Shown in pieces: positions 11,232 through 20,058 of a DNA stretch of 64,000 nucleotides; the stretch's first letter is position 1, and every line of letters starts with the position of its first letter. Under the pieces are notes generated by a model. That model did no database searches, had not been told where the DNA came from, and saw only the letters and a list, made by a program, of their open reading frames with translations. The DNA is from Streptomyces humicola (lineage in GTDB: Bacteria > Actinomycetota > Actinomycetes > Streptomycetales > Streptomycetaceae). The stretch spans positions 327,689 to 391,688 of the forward strand of contig NZ_JANFNG010000001.1 of NCBI RefSeq assembly GCF_024436035.1, read 5' to 3'. Position numbers and translations under genes: made by a program.

Positions 11232-11858
11232 TCAGGGACCGCGATGCGGCGCGTCGATGCACAGCGTGCCCGCCGGGGCCTGCAACAGCGTGTGAACGAA
11301 GATCAATTCGACACCCTCGGCGGACGCGGCCGCGAGGCGATGCGGGGTGAGGGAGTCGAAGTGCGCGGCATCCTCGGGGTCGAGTACGTGGACGGCGTCG
11401 CCAAGGGTGAGCCGGAGGCGGCCGGAGACGACGTAAAGCCACTCCTCGCCCGGGTGCACTCGTACGACGGCGTCCTGGATCGCGGAGGGGGAGGGGATGC
11501 GGACCCGCAGTGCCTGCATCGCCCCGTGCGGCGCTCCTGCGCGCCGGTAGCTCCAGCCGCCCGCGCGTGCGGACTCCAGACTGCCGGAACGGATCACCGG
11601 GTCACGCGCCGGGGAAGCCTCGCCCAACAGCTCGGAGACGGTCGCTCCGTACGCGCGGGAAAGCCCAAGCAGCACAGGGAGCGAGGGCTGTCGCCGGTCG
11701 GTCTCCAGCCGGGACAGATACGCTGGCGAGAGTCTGACTCTGGCGGCGGCCGCCTCCAGCGTGAGACCGCTGCGTCGCCGCAGTTCGCGCAGCCGCGGGC
11801 CGAGGCCCGAGACCTCCGGAATGCCGGCGCCGCCTTGAGCGTCCGGAGAAGTGGTCAT
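11232..11858 (-). CDS. XRE-family regulator with C-terminal cupin domain
   Basis: DNA-binding regulator, 208 residues. Helix-turn-helix at about residues 20-75 (LRELRRRSGLTLEAAAARV, LSPAYLSRLETDRRQPS), then a cupin_2 beta-barrel (VVRVHPGEEWLYVVSGRLRL) ending in a conserved His-rich edge (HFDSLTPHRL). Cupin domains in this family usually bind a small ligand. The start is the ATG at 11858 (MTTSPDAQ); an upstream ATG 12 codons earlier runs into the operator region. A GGCAAA/TTTGCC palindrome lies 31 bases upstream, suggesting autoregulation. Downstream is a small membrane protein gene. Confidence 0.9.
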   Translation of the reverse strand: MTTSPDAQGGAGIPEVSGLGPRLRELRRRSGLTLEAAAARVRLSPAYLSRLETDRRQPSLPVLLGLSRAYGATVSELLGEASPARDPVIRSGSLESARAGGWSYRRAGAPHGAMQALRVRIPSPSAIQDAVVRVHPGEEWLYVVSGRLRLTLGDAVHVLDPEDAAHFDSLTPHRLAAASAEGVELIFVHTLLQAPAGTLCIDAPHRGP

Positions 11859-11889
11859 AGGACAAGTGGACACCTGATCATGCCCTGAA

Positions 11890-11916
11890 GGCAAAAAATT
11901 TGCCTCCTCGGCAAAA
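11890..11916. promoter_or_regulatory. candidate XRE-cupin operator
   Basis: A perfect 6-bp inverted repeat, GGCAAA-AAA-TTTGCC (11890-11904), is followed 5 bases later by a third half-site, GGCAAAA (11910-11916). It sits just upstream of the XRE-cupin gene, between that gene and the P450 relic. The AT-rich run stands out from its high-GC surroundings. Binding by the adjacent regulator is inferred from position. Confidence 0.55.
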
Positions 11917-11942
11917 TCGGCTCGTCGATCCTCCGTGCCCGC

Positions 11943-13092
11943 TCACCACAGGACGTGAAGCCGTTCGGGCACTCGCTTGATGTTTCCCGTCCGCCAGACC
12001 AACTGGTCCACGGGCAGGGCCAGCCGCAGCCCCGGCAGGCGTTCCACGAGCGCGCCGAGCGCCTCTGCGGCGTGGACGCGGGAGATCGTTGACGCGGGGC
12101 AGTAGTGGCGGCCGGCGCCGAAGGCCATGTGCGGATTGGGGGAGCGGTCGATGTCGAACCGCTCGAAATCGTCGAATTGTTCGGGGTCGAAGTTGGCTGC
12201 CTCCACACAGATCAGAACCAGCTCCCCGGATCGGACAAGAACGTCCTCCACCTGCACGTCGGCGAGAGCGATCCGGGGCAGTCCGTCTCCGATGGAGAGC
12301 GTGCAACGCATCAGCTCCTCCACGGCGCCCGGCATCAGCTCCGGCCGCTGCCGCAGCCGTTCCATCGCCTTCGGGTGCCGCACCAGGGTCAGCACGGCGT
12401 GCAGGAGGAACACATACGTGCTCATGGCGCCGGCTCCGAAAAGGGAGGTGATCACGGCCGCCAGCATCTCGTCGGTCAGGTCTCCTCCGTCACGCGTCGG
12501 GTCGTCTCTGAGCTCGCACAGCCTGCGGATCAGCCCCCGCTGGGAATCCCGGTCGGCGCGCACGTGCCCCAGCACGTAGGCGTAGTCCTTGTCCCAGTTG
12601 GCGGTGCACCCGTCGAACACGACGGGACTGGTGATGAAGCCGAGGTCCAGACCTGACATGAGCCGTCCCCGTCCTCGCGAGGCAAGCCGAGCACTCCGCA
12701 GACCAGGTCTGCGGAGTAGGGCTCGGCGAACCGCTCCCGCAGATCGACGGGTGGTCCTTCCCCGACCATGCTGTCGATCAGTTCGTTCGCCCGGTCGCGC
12801 ATCCAGTCGGCCGATGCCGGGCCGGACCGGGGACCGAACGCTCTCAGCACCTCTTGGTGGAGGCCTGCGCTGTTGACGTTCCCCATGGTGTTGACGACCT
12901 CCGGCGGGATTGTCAGCGCGTACTGGCGCGGCACGTCCGGGGCGGCCGTCTCGCGCAGGCTGAAGCGTGTTCGTCCTCCAGGACCTGCCGAGCGAGCGCG
13001 TAGTTGGTGACCAGCCATGCGTCGTCACCGGTCAGCGTCCGCACCCGCGCGATCGGCTTTCCTTGCGCAGTCGCGCGCACTCGGCGGGCACC
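11943..13092 (-). pseudogene. cytochrome P450, broken by three frameshifts
   Basis: P450-like sequence is split over three reading frames. From the N-terminal side: VPAECARLRKE (about 13092-13060); then PIARVRTLTGDDAWLV and ARQVLEDE (about 13058-12972); then FSLRETAAPDVPRQYAL through CGVLGLPRED (about 12970-12680); then GLDLGFITSPVVFDG to the end in a further frame. The C-terminal part retains the I-helix region (FGAGAMSTY), the EELMR ExxR-like helix and the heme loop FGAGRHYC with the Cys ligand. Breaks fall near 13058, 12970 and 12675, two of them in C or G runs, so sequencing error is possible. The true N-terminus is not clear. No intact redox partner gene is next to it. Confidence 0.8.
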
Positions 13093-13389
13093 GCTGCGGC
13101 CGCGGCGCCGCGGCGCGGCGACACACCGACGCGCAGACCAGTGGCCTGCGTGGCCGGTATCGCTGCCAGGCTGGCCTTCCCTGTCTTGGCCGGGTCGTCC
13201 GGAGCACGGTCGGCCTTGACGAGCTCGACTGTCCGGCAACGGAGTTCCGGTGCGCTCTGCGCCGTTTGATGGGTGGGAGTTGCCGACAGAGTGATCTCCC
13301 GGGCGTGGCTCGGGCTCATGTGCGGGGCCAGGGGCGATCCTCCCGGTGGCTTGCCGTCTGTGTTGCTCAGGGTGACGGGGAGGATCGGG

Positions 13390-15126
13390 ATGCGCATTCT
13401 GCTGATCGCGAGCGCGTTCAACAGCTTGACTCAGCGGGTCTTCGCCGAACTTGCTGACCGCGGACACACGGTGGCGGTGGAGCTGGCTCTGGGGGACGAA
13501 GCGTTGTGCACTGCCGTGGATCGGTACTCCCCTGACCTGATCATCGCGCCGATGCTGACGACCGCGATCCCGAGTGATGTCTGGTCGGAGCACACCTGCT
13601 TGATCGTCCACCCGGGACCGCCGGGCGATAGGGGACCGTCGTCACTGGACTGGGCGATTCGCGACGGCATCACCGAATGGGGCGTGACGGTCCTTCAGGC
13701 CGTCGCCGAGATGGACGCGGGGGACGTGTGGGCATCGGTTTCATGCCGATTGCCGCAGGTCGGGAAGAGTGATCTGTACCGGGGCGAGATCGCCGACGCG
13801 GCATGCGAGGCTGTGCTCCTCGCTGTGCAGCGGTACGCCTCGGGTTCGTACGTGCCCCGATCGCAAAGGAGCCTGGGCACGGAGATCCCGATCCGTGTCC
13901 GGCCGTACTTCGACCAGAGCCTCCGGCGCATTGACTGGTCGTCGGACTCCACCGAGACCGTGCTGCGCAAGCTGCGGGAAGCCGACTCGCAACCGGGCGT
14001 GCTGGACACGCTCCTCGGCGACGAGTGGTATCTGCATGGCGGCTTCCCGGAGGACACCCTGCGCGGGCGTCCGGGGGAACTCGTGGCGACCCGGGCGGGT
14101 GCGGTCTGCCGGGCGACGGTGGACGGCGCGGTGTGGATTCCCCAGCTGAGGCCCAGGCGTCGGCCCGGTGGGCCGGCGGGGATCAAGCTTCCGGCCGTCC
14201 TCGCCCTTGGCGATCTCCTGCCGCCGCTGCCTGAGGAACCCGCGCCCTTGTGGCTGCCGGGACAGCGGCACACCTGGGCGGACATGCGGTACCAGGAGCT
14301 CGGCGAAGTCGGCTTCCTTCGCTTCTCCTTCCCCGGCGGGGCGATGAGCACCACTCACTGTCAGCGCCTCCTCGACGCGTACCGCTATGCGTGTTCCCGG
14401 CCCACCTCCGTACTGGTGCTCGGCGGCGTCAGGGATTTCTTCTCCAACGGCATTCATCTGGGAGTGATCGAGGCGGCCGCCGACCCGGCCGAGGAGTCAT
14501 GGGCCAACATCACGGCGATGGACGATCTCGTCGAGGCGGTCCTGACCACCCCCGATCGGCTGGTGGTCGCCGCGCTCGGCGGCAATGCGGCGGCCGGCGG
14601 TGTGATGCTGGCCCTCGCCGCGGACGAGGTGTGGTGCGCAGAAGGCGTCGTGCTCAACCCGCACTACCGGCTGATGGGGCTGTACGGTTCGGAGTACTGG
14701 ACCTACACGCTGCCCCGCAGGGTGGGACGGGGTGCAGCGGATCGGCTGACGCAGCGCGCCCTGCCGGTGACGGCGGTGAAGGCCCGCGACCTCGGTCTCG
14801 TAGACCGTGTGGTGCGCTGCGGGCCGCAGGGCTTCGAGGCCGAGGTGGAGCGGCTGGCCTCCGCTGCGGCCGCGGCGCCGCGGGTCCAGCGGCGCATTGC
14901 CGAGAAGAAGGCGCTGCGGGAGCGGGATGAGGCCGCCAAGCCACTGCGCGCCTATCGCGACGAGGAACTTGCCCGGATGCGCCGGATCTTCTCCGATCCG
15001 CAGGAGCCCTACCACCGCCTGCGCAGGGCCTTCGCCCGCAAGGAGCGGCCCTCGTGCACTCCTCGGCATCTGCGTGGCGCAGGGGCGGAGTCCGCCGTCA
15101 CCGGATTGGTCCCGCCCGACGCGTAG
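13390..15126 (+). CDS. hypX: hydrogenase maturation protein HypX (CO-ligand synthesis)
   Basis: Two-domain enzyme of 578 residues. The N-terminal half is formyltransferase-like with the signature HPGPPGDRGPSSLDW (74-88); the C-terminal half is enoyl-CoA-hydratase-like with GGVRDFFSNGIHL, GGNAAAGGVMLALAADEVW and NPHYRLMGLYGSEYW. In known HypX, the formyl group of N10-formyl-tetrahydrofolate passes through formyl-CoA and is released as CO, the ligand of the hydrogenase iron under air. The start has GGAGG six bases before the ATG. It stands 78 bases before hhyS on the same strand and likely leads the operon. Its presence fits an enzyme made aerobically. Confidence 0.93.
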   Translation: MRILLIASAFNSLTQRVFAELADRGHTVAVELALGDEALCTAVDRYSPDLIIAPMLTTAIPSDVWSEHTCLIVHPGPPGDRGPSSLDWAIRDGITEWGVTVLQAVAEMDAGDVWASVSCRLPQVGKSDLYRGEIADAACEAVLLAVQRYASGSYVPRSQRSLGTEIPIRVRPYFDQSLRRIDWSSDSTETVLRKLREADSQPGVLDTLLGDEWYLHGGFPEDTLRGRPGELVATRAGAVCRATVDGAVWIPQLRPRRRPGGPAGIKLPAVLALGDLLPPLPEEPAPLWLPGQRHTWADMRYQELGEVGFLRFSFPGGAMSTTHCQRLLDAYRYACSRPTSVLVLGGVRDFFSNGIHLGVIEAAADPAEESWANITAMDDLVEAVLTTPDRLVVAALGGNAAAGGVMLALAADEVWCAEGVVLNPHYRLMGLYGSEYWTYTLPRRVGRGAADRLTQRALPVTAVKARDLGLVDRVVRCGPQGFEAEVERLASAAAAAPRVQRRIAEKKALRERDEAAKPLRAYRDEELARMRRIFSDPQEPYHRLRRAFARKERPSCTPRHLRGAGAESAVTGLVPPDA

Positions 15127-15204
15127 TGAGGCATCAGACCTGGTAAGAAAGAGCCGGATGACTGATTCGTCGCTTCTGTTCCCTATTCTCCCGGAGGCCT
15201 CCGT

Positions 15205-16287
15205 ATGAGTGCAGCAACGGCTGTCGATGAAGGCCATGGGCGGGGGCAGGCGGGCGAAGAGCCTCCTCTCGTCCATCTCCTGTGGATCAATGCGGGCTTG
15301 AGCTGCGATGGCGATTCGGTGTCGTTGACGAACGCGATGCAGCCGAGCATCGAGGAGATCGCGCTGGGTGCGCTGCCTGGACTACCAAGGGTGGCGGTGC
15401 ACTGGCCGCTGATCGACTTCGAGTGCGGTCCCGTGCAGGGCGCGGACACATTCATCGAGTGGTTCTTCAAGGGGGAGCGCGGCGAGATCGATCCGTTCGT
15501 GCTCGTCATCGAGGGTTCCATCCCGAACGAGAAGATCAAGGCGGAAGGGTACTGGTGCGGTTTCGGTGACGATCCCGACACCGGCCAGCCCATTACCACC
15601 AGCGAGTGGATCGACCGCCTGGCGCCCAAGGCCGTCGCCGTCGTCGCGGCCGGGACGTGCGCTACGTACGGTGGCATTCACGCGATGGCCGGGAATCCGA
15701 CCGGTGCCATGGGCGTGCCCGACTACCTCGGCTGGGACTGGAAGTCCACGGCCGGCCTGCCGGTGGTGTGCGTGCCCGGCTGCCCTATCCAGCCGGACAA
15801 CCTCTCCGAGACGCTCACCTACCTGCTCTACCAGCTCACCGGGGCCGCGCCGATGATTCCACTGGACGACAAGCTGCGGCCGGCCTGGCTGTTCGGCGCG
15901 ACGGTGCACGAGGGCTGTGACCGGGCGGGCTATTACGAGCAGGGCCAGTTCGCTGAGGACTACAACTCGCCGCAGTGCCTGGTGAAGGTCGGCTGCTGGG
16001 GTCCCGTGGTCAAGTGCAATGTGCCCAAGCGCGGCTGGATGAACGGTATCGGCGGCTGCCCCAATGTCGGCGGGATCTGTATCGCCTGCACGATGCCTGG
16101 CTTTCCCGACAAGTTCATGCCGTTCATGGACGCGCCGCCCGGAAGCAAGGTCTCCAGCACGGTCAGTCACTCGTACGGCGGTGTGATGCGAAAGTTGCGC
16201 TCGATCACCGCAAGCACCGTGGACAAGGAGCCGAAGTGGCGTCACACCGGGCGCCGGATCACGACCGGGTACCGGCCGCCGTGGTGA
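15205..16287 (+). CDS. hhyS: [NiFe]-hydrogenase small subunit, group 1h (high affinity)
   Basis: Electron-transfer subunit of the actinobacterial high-affinity H2-uptake hydrogenase, 360 residues. It carries the Fe-S clusters that take electrons from the active site. Cys-rich parts: GLSCDGDSV near residue 32, AAGTCATYGG, VCVPGCPIQPDN, then HEGCDRAGYY, CLVKVGCWGPVVKCN and GGCPNVGGICIACTMPGFPD. At the proximal cluster the usual CxxC reads C34-x-x-D37; Asp ligation is known for group 1h. No Tat signal peptide is present, so the enzyme is expected on the cytoplasmic side. Ribosome site CGGAGG is close to the ATG. It is followed 99 bases later by hhyL. Confidence 0.97.
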   Translation: MSAATAVDEGHGRGQAGEEPPLVHLLWINAGLSCDGDSVSLTNAMQPSIEEIALGALPGLPRVAVHWPLIDFECGPVQGADTFIEWFFKGERGEIDPFVLVIEGSIPNEKIKAEGYWCGFGDDPDTGQPITTSEWIDRLAPKAVAVVAAGTCATYGGIHAMAGNPTGAMGVPDYLGWDWKSTAGLPVVCVPGCPIQPDNLSETLTYLLYQLTGAAPMIPLDDKLRPAWLFGATVHEGCDRAGYYEQGQFAEDYNSPQCLVKVGCWGPVVKCNVPKRGWMNGIGGCPNVGGICIACTMPGFPDKFMPFMDAPPGSKVSSTVSHSYGGVMRKLRSITASTVDKEPKWRHTGRRITTGYRPPW

Positions 16288-16386
16288 GCCCGAACTGCCG
16301 TACTGCTCTGTGACGTTTGCAGGACCTCCCCGAACCACGACCGCCGGCGTGACCAAACCGGCTTGAGGAAGGGCACGAGACTCGCA

Positions 16387-18171
16387 ATGGCTCCGACGAA
16401 GACAGTGGCCGGTGACGGCAGCGGCCTGGTGGAGATGTCCTGGGATCCGATCACCCGGATCGTGGGGAGCCTGGGCATTCACACGAAGATCGACTTCAAG
16501 CAGAAGCGCGTCGCCGAGTGCTACAGCACCTCGTCAGTGTTCCGTGGCTACAGCGTGTTCATGCGCGGCAAGGACCCCCGGGACGCGCACTTCATCACCA
16601 GCAGGATCTGCGGAATCTGCGGTGACAACCACGCCACCTGTTCGGTCTACACGCAGAACATGGCCTACGGCGTGAAGCCTCCTCACCTGGGTGAGTGGAT
16701 CATCAACCTGGGCGAGTCCGCAGAGTACATGTTCGACCACAACATCTTCCAGGAAAACCTGGTCGGGGTCGACTACTGCGAGAAGATGGTGCGGGAGACC
16801 AACCCCGGCGTGCTGGAACAGGCCGAACGGACCGAGGCGCCGCACGCGGGGGAGCACGGCTACCGCACGATCGCCGACATCATGCGCTCCCTCAACCCGC
16901 TCGAGGGCGAGTTCTACCGGGAGGCCCTGCAGGTCAGCCGCTACACCCGGGAGATGTTCTGCCTGATGGAGGGACGCCACGTGCACCCCTCCACGCTCTA
17001 CCCGGGTGGGGTCGGTACGGTCGCCTCGGTCCAGCTGTTCACCGACTATCTCAGCCGGCTGATGCGGTACGTGGAGTTCATGAAGCGGGTGGTTCCGCTC
17101 CATGACGACCTGTTCGACTTCTTCTACCAGGCGATGCCCGGATACGAGGAGGTCGGGCGGCGGCGGGTGCTGTTGGGCTGCTGGGGAAGCATGAACGATC
17201 CCGACCACTGTGACTTCACCTACCGGAACATGTCCGACTGGGGCCGGAGGATGTTCGTCACCCCGGGCATCATCGTCGACGGCAAGCTGGTCACCAACGA
17301 CCTGACCGAGATCAACCTGGGGATCCGGATCCTGCTGGGCAGTTCCTACTACGACGACTGGGAGGGGCAGGAGCTGTTCGTACCGCACGACCCCCTCGGC
17401 AATCCGGTGGACCCACGCCACCCGTGGAATCAGCACACCATTCCCGCCCCCCAGAAGCGCGACTTCGACGGCAAGTACAGCTGGGTGATGTCGCCGCGCT
17501 GGTTCGACGGCACGGACCACCTGGCGCTGGACACCGGCGGCGGCCCGCTGGCCCGCCTGTGGTCCACCGCGCTGAACGGCCTGGTCGACATCGGCTACAT
17601 CAAGGCCACAGGGAACAGCGTGGTCATCAACCTCCCGCGGTCGATGACCAAGCCCGAAACCACCTTCGAGTGGAAGATCCCGCAGTGGAGCAACGCCATT
17701 GAGCGCAACCGCGCGCGCACCTACTTCCAGGCCTACAGCGCCGCCATGGCGCTGTACTTCGCAGAGAAGGCCCTGGAGGAGGTACGTGCCGGCCGCACCC
17801 AGACCTGGGAGAAGTTCGAGGTGCCGGACGAGAGCATCGGCTGCGGATTCAGCGAGGCCGTGCGCGGTGTGCTCTCCCATCACATGGTGATCCGTGACGG
17901 GAAGATCGCCAACTACCACCCGTACCCGCCCACCCCCTGGAACGCCAGCGTCCGCGACAGTTACGGGACTCCCGGCCCGTACGAGGATGCCGTGCAGAAC
18001 ACCCCGATCTTCGAGGAAAATCCGCCGGAGAACTTCAAGGGCATCGACATCATGCGCACCGTGCGCAGCTTCGACCCCTGCCTGCCGTGCGGCGTCCACA
18101 TGTATCTCGGGGGCGGCAGGTCGATGCAGACGATGCATGTTCCCACCGGGCTGAGCGGTCTGGCCGGATGA
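16387..18171 (+). CDS. hhyL: [NiFe]-hydrogenase large subunit, group 1h (high affinity)
   Basis: Catalytic subunit oxidising H2, 594 residues. Nickel ligands are in RICGICGDNH (73-82; Cys75 and Cys78) and DPCLPCGVHM (563-572; Cys565 and Cys568). About 23 residues follow the His571 region, the expected C-terminal peptide removed by the maturation protease encoded at 21473. Inserts such as FVPHDPLGNPVDPRHPW are long and typical of group 1h. An in-frame TTG eight codons earlier is an alternative start; ATG 16387 was preferred. The stop overlaps the next start (ATGA). The enzyme is expected to scavenge trace H2 and feed the respiratory chain, as in starved or sporulating actinobacteria. Confidence 0.97.
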   Translation: MAPTKTVAGDGSGLVEMSWDPITRIVGSLGIHTKIDFKQKRVAECYSTSSVFRGYSVFMRGKDPRDAHFITSRICGICGDNHATCSVYTQNMAYGVKPPHLGEWIINLGESAEYMFDHNIFQENLVGVDYCEKMVRETNPGVLEQAERTEAPHAGEHGYRTIADIMRSLNPLEGEFYREALQVSRYTREMFCLMEGRHVHPSTLYPGGVGTVASVQLFTDYLSRLMRYVEFMKRVVPLHDDLFDFFYQAMPGYEEVGRRRVLLGCWGSMNDPDHCDFTYRNMSDWGRRMFVTPGIIVDGKLVTNDLTEINLGIRILLGSSYYDDWEGQELFVPHDPLGNPVDPRHPWNQHTIPAPQKRDFDGKYSWVMSPRWFDGTDHLALDTGGGPLARLWSTALNGLVDIGYIKATGNSVVINLPRSMTKPETTFEWKIPQWSNAIERNRARTYFQAYSAAMALYFAEKALEEVRAGRTQTWEKFEVPDESIGCGFSEAVRGVLSHHMVIRDGKIANYHPYPPTPWNASVRDSYGTPGPYEDAVQNTPIFEENPPENFKGIDIMRTVRSFDPCLPCGVHMYLGGGRSMQTMHVPTGLSGLAG

Positions 18172-18740
18172 GCCCGGAGCAGACCGCGCGACGTCTTGAG
18201 GAGATCCTCGACCGCCTGTCCGAGACGGGCGACCCTGCGACGGTCGCAGCCGCCAACGAACTGGTGCGCGTGCTGATGGACTTCTACGGCGCGGGCCTGG
18301 CTCGGATCGTCGACCTGATCACCGGGCATCGAACCCGTGGCGAAGACGACCGGCTGCTGGCGGAAGTGCTCGATGACGAGTTGCTCGCGGGCTTTCTGGT
18401 ACTGCATGGTCTGCACCCGCAGGACACCATGACCCGGATCGCGCGGGCCCTGGACGCCACTCCGGGACGGCCCTTCGAGACCGTCGGCTTCGACGCCGAA
18501 TCCGGCACCTTGCGGCTGCGCCGGGCCGTGGGCTCCGGCTCGGGCTGCGGCTGTCAGAAGACCGCGCAGGCGGCACGGGAGAAGGCCGAGGCCGCTCTTG
18601 CCTGTCTGGCGCCGGAGGTAACCGAGGTACGTCTCGACCAGGAGGATGCCGCCGGCCCCGAGCCGGTTCTGCTGCAGATCGCCTCCGGGCCGCCCCGCCG
18701 GGGTACGGCAGCAGACGCCGCCCCCACGGAGTGTTCGTGA
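18168..18740 (+). CDS. hydrogenase-linked protein, weakly NifU-like
   Basis: 190 residues, of unknown function. The N-terminal half is helical (TARRLEEILDRLSE, AANELVRVLMDFYGAGLARIVDLI) and resembles a short regulatory or scaffold domain. The C-terminal half (about 100-165) resembles the NifU C-terminal domain, but its Cys motif reads SGSGCGCQK rather than CxxC, so cluster binding is uncertain. It overlaps hhyL by ATGA and the next gene by GTGA, so its level is tied to the hydrogenase. A role in Fe-S loading of HhyS is a reasonable guess. Such genes recur behind hhyL in Streptomyces, from memory. Confidence 0.65.
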   Translation: MSPEQTARRLEEILDRLSETGDPATVAAANELVRVLMDFYGAGLARIVDLITGHRTRGEDDRLLAEVLDDELLAGFLVLHGLHPQDTMTRIARALDATPGRPFETVGFDAESGTLRLRRAVGSGSGCGCQKTAQAAREKAEAALACLAPEVTEVRLDQEDAAGPEPVLLQIASGPPRRGTAADAAPTECS

Positions 18741-19390
18741 GCACTCGTCAGGAAACGCCGGTGTTGGGCATCACCCGGCTTCGCCGCTTTCTCGCGCCCG
18801 CGCCCGCCGAGCCCGAGCGGTGCGAGCTGTGCGGACAGCGCCTCACGGAGGACCACCGGCACGTGGTGGACACCGAACACCGCGCGCTGGCCTGCGCATG
18901 CACCCCCTGCGCTCTGCTGTTCGCCACGCCAGGGGCCGGCCACGGCCGGTTCCGCACCGTTCCCGACCGGTGCCTCGCCGATCCCTCGGATCAGGGTCTG
19001 CGCGACGACGTCTGGGAGAGGCTGCAGATTCCGGTCAGCGTCGCGTTCTTCTTCCGTAACGCGGCGCTCGACCGACTTGTGGCGATCTATCCGAGCCCGG
19101 CGGGTCCCACCGAGAGCGAGCTGGATCCAGCCGTTTGGCAGTCCGTCCTCGGTGACAACACCCTCGCCAGGCTTCTCGAACCGGATGTCGAGGCGCTGCT
19201 GGTGCACCGCGACGGCGACCGCACCGAGTGTTTCCTGGTGCCGATCGACGACTGCTACGAGCTCATCGGCCGCATGCGCCTGCACTGGAAGGGCTTCGAC
19301 GGCGGTGCCGCGGCGCGGGCCGACCTGGCCACCTTCTTCCACGACCTCAGACAGCAGGCCCGCACACCGGGGAAGGATGAACGGCCGTGA
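18737..19390 (+). CDS. hydrogenase-operon protein, DUF5947-like
   Basis: 217 residues. It opens with two Cys pairs, CELC (near 30-33) and CACTPC (near 56-61), which may hold zinc or an Fe-S cluster. The rest is mixed alpha/beta (VSVAFFFRN, VEALLVHRDG, CFLVPIDDCYELIGRMRLHWKGFDGG). GTG at 18737 is the start because it overlaps the previous stop as GTGA; an in-frame GTG lies two codons earlier. I recall this as DUF5947, found with group 1h hydrogenases; the function is unknown. The C-terminus overlaps the next start by GTGA. Confidence 0.7.
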   Translation: MSTRQETPVLGITRLRRFLAPAPAEPERCELCGQRLTEDHRHVVDTEHRALACACTPCALLFATPGAGHGRFRTVPDRCLADPSDQGLRDDVWERLQIPVSVAFFFRNAALDRLVAIYPSPAGPTESELDPAVWQSVLGDNTLARLLEPDVEALLVHRDGDRTECFLVPIDDCYELIGRMRLHWKGFDGGAAARADLATFFHDLRQQARTPGKDERP

Positions 19391-20058
19391 CGGAGTTGAG
19401 TTTTTCCTGCACCGACGTGCGAGCCGACCCGTACGCCGCCGGTCCCACACTGATCTTCCGCCTGCGGATCACCGCAGCCGCACCCGACCGCGTCCACGCG
19501 CTCGCCCTGCGCTGCCAGATCCGCATCGAACCTGCGCGCCGCCGCTACGAACCGGCCGAAGCCGACCGACTCGGCGACCTCTTCGGCGACCGCTCCCGCT
19601 GGGGCCACACCCTCCACCCTCTGCAGTTCGCCCACGCCTCCCTCGTCGTCCCCGGCTTCACCGGCCATACCGAGACCGACCTTGCGGTCCCCTGCACCTA
19701 CGACATGGACATCTCCTCGGCCCGCTACTTGCGGGCGCTGGATGACGGCGAGGTACCGCTGCTCCTGCTCTTCTCCGGCACGGCCTTCACCGGCGAGGGC
19801 GGCTTCCGGGCCGAGCCGGTGCCCTGGGACCGGGAGGCCGCCTTCCGGATGCCGGTGCGGGTCTGGCGCGAGATGATCGAGCAGCACTTCCCCGGATGCG
19901 GCTGGATCCGCCTGGACCGCGGCACCATGGACGCGCTGCTGGAGTACCGCTCCCGCAACGCGCTTCCGTCCTGGGAAGAGACCGTTCGGGCACTGCTGCG
20001 ATCGGCCGATCCGCCAGTCGCCACCCCCTCGCCGGGCGCAGGGGGGATCGCGCCATGA
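19387..20058 (+). CDS. hydrogenase-operon protein, DUF6084-like
   Basis: 223 residues, no signal peptide, no membrane segment. It begins LSFSCTDVRADPYAAGPTL and is beta-rich, with a C-terminal part (WREMIEQHFPGCGWIRLD, LEYRSRNALPSWEETVRAL) that is helical. I recall the family as DUF6084, seen only beside actinobacterial hydrogenases; that needs a profile check. Start GTG and stop both overlap neighbours by four bases. No catalytic motif is visible, so a structural or assembly role is more likely than an enzymatic one. Confidence 0.68.
   Translation: MTELSFSCTDVRADPYAAGPTLIFRLRITAAAPDRVHALALRCQIRIEPARRRYEPAEADRLGDLFGDRSRWGHTLHPLQFAHASLVVPGFTGHTETDLAVPCTYDMDISSARYLRALDDGEVPLLLLFSGTAFTGEGGFRAEPVPWDREAAFRMPVRVWREMIEQHFPGCGWIRLDRGTMDALLEYRSRNALPSWEETVRALLRSADPPVATPSPGAGGIAP

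Noticed and set aside
16534-18138. 534-codon minus-strand open frame
   Set aside because: Antisense shadow of hhyL, whose Ni-binding motifs are on the plus strand.
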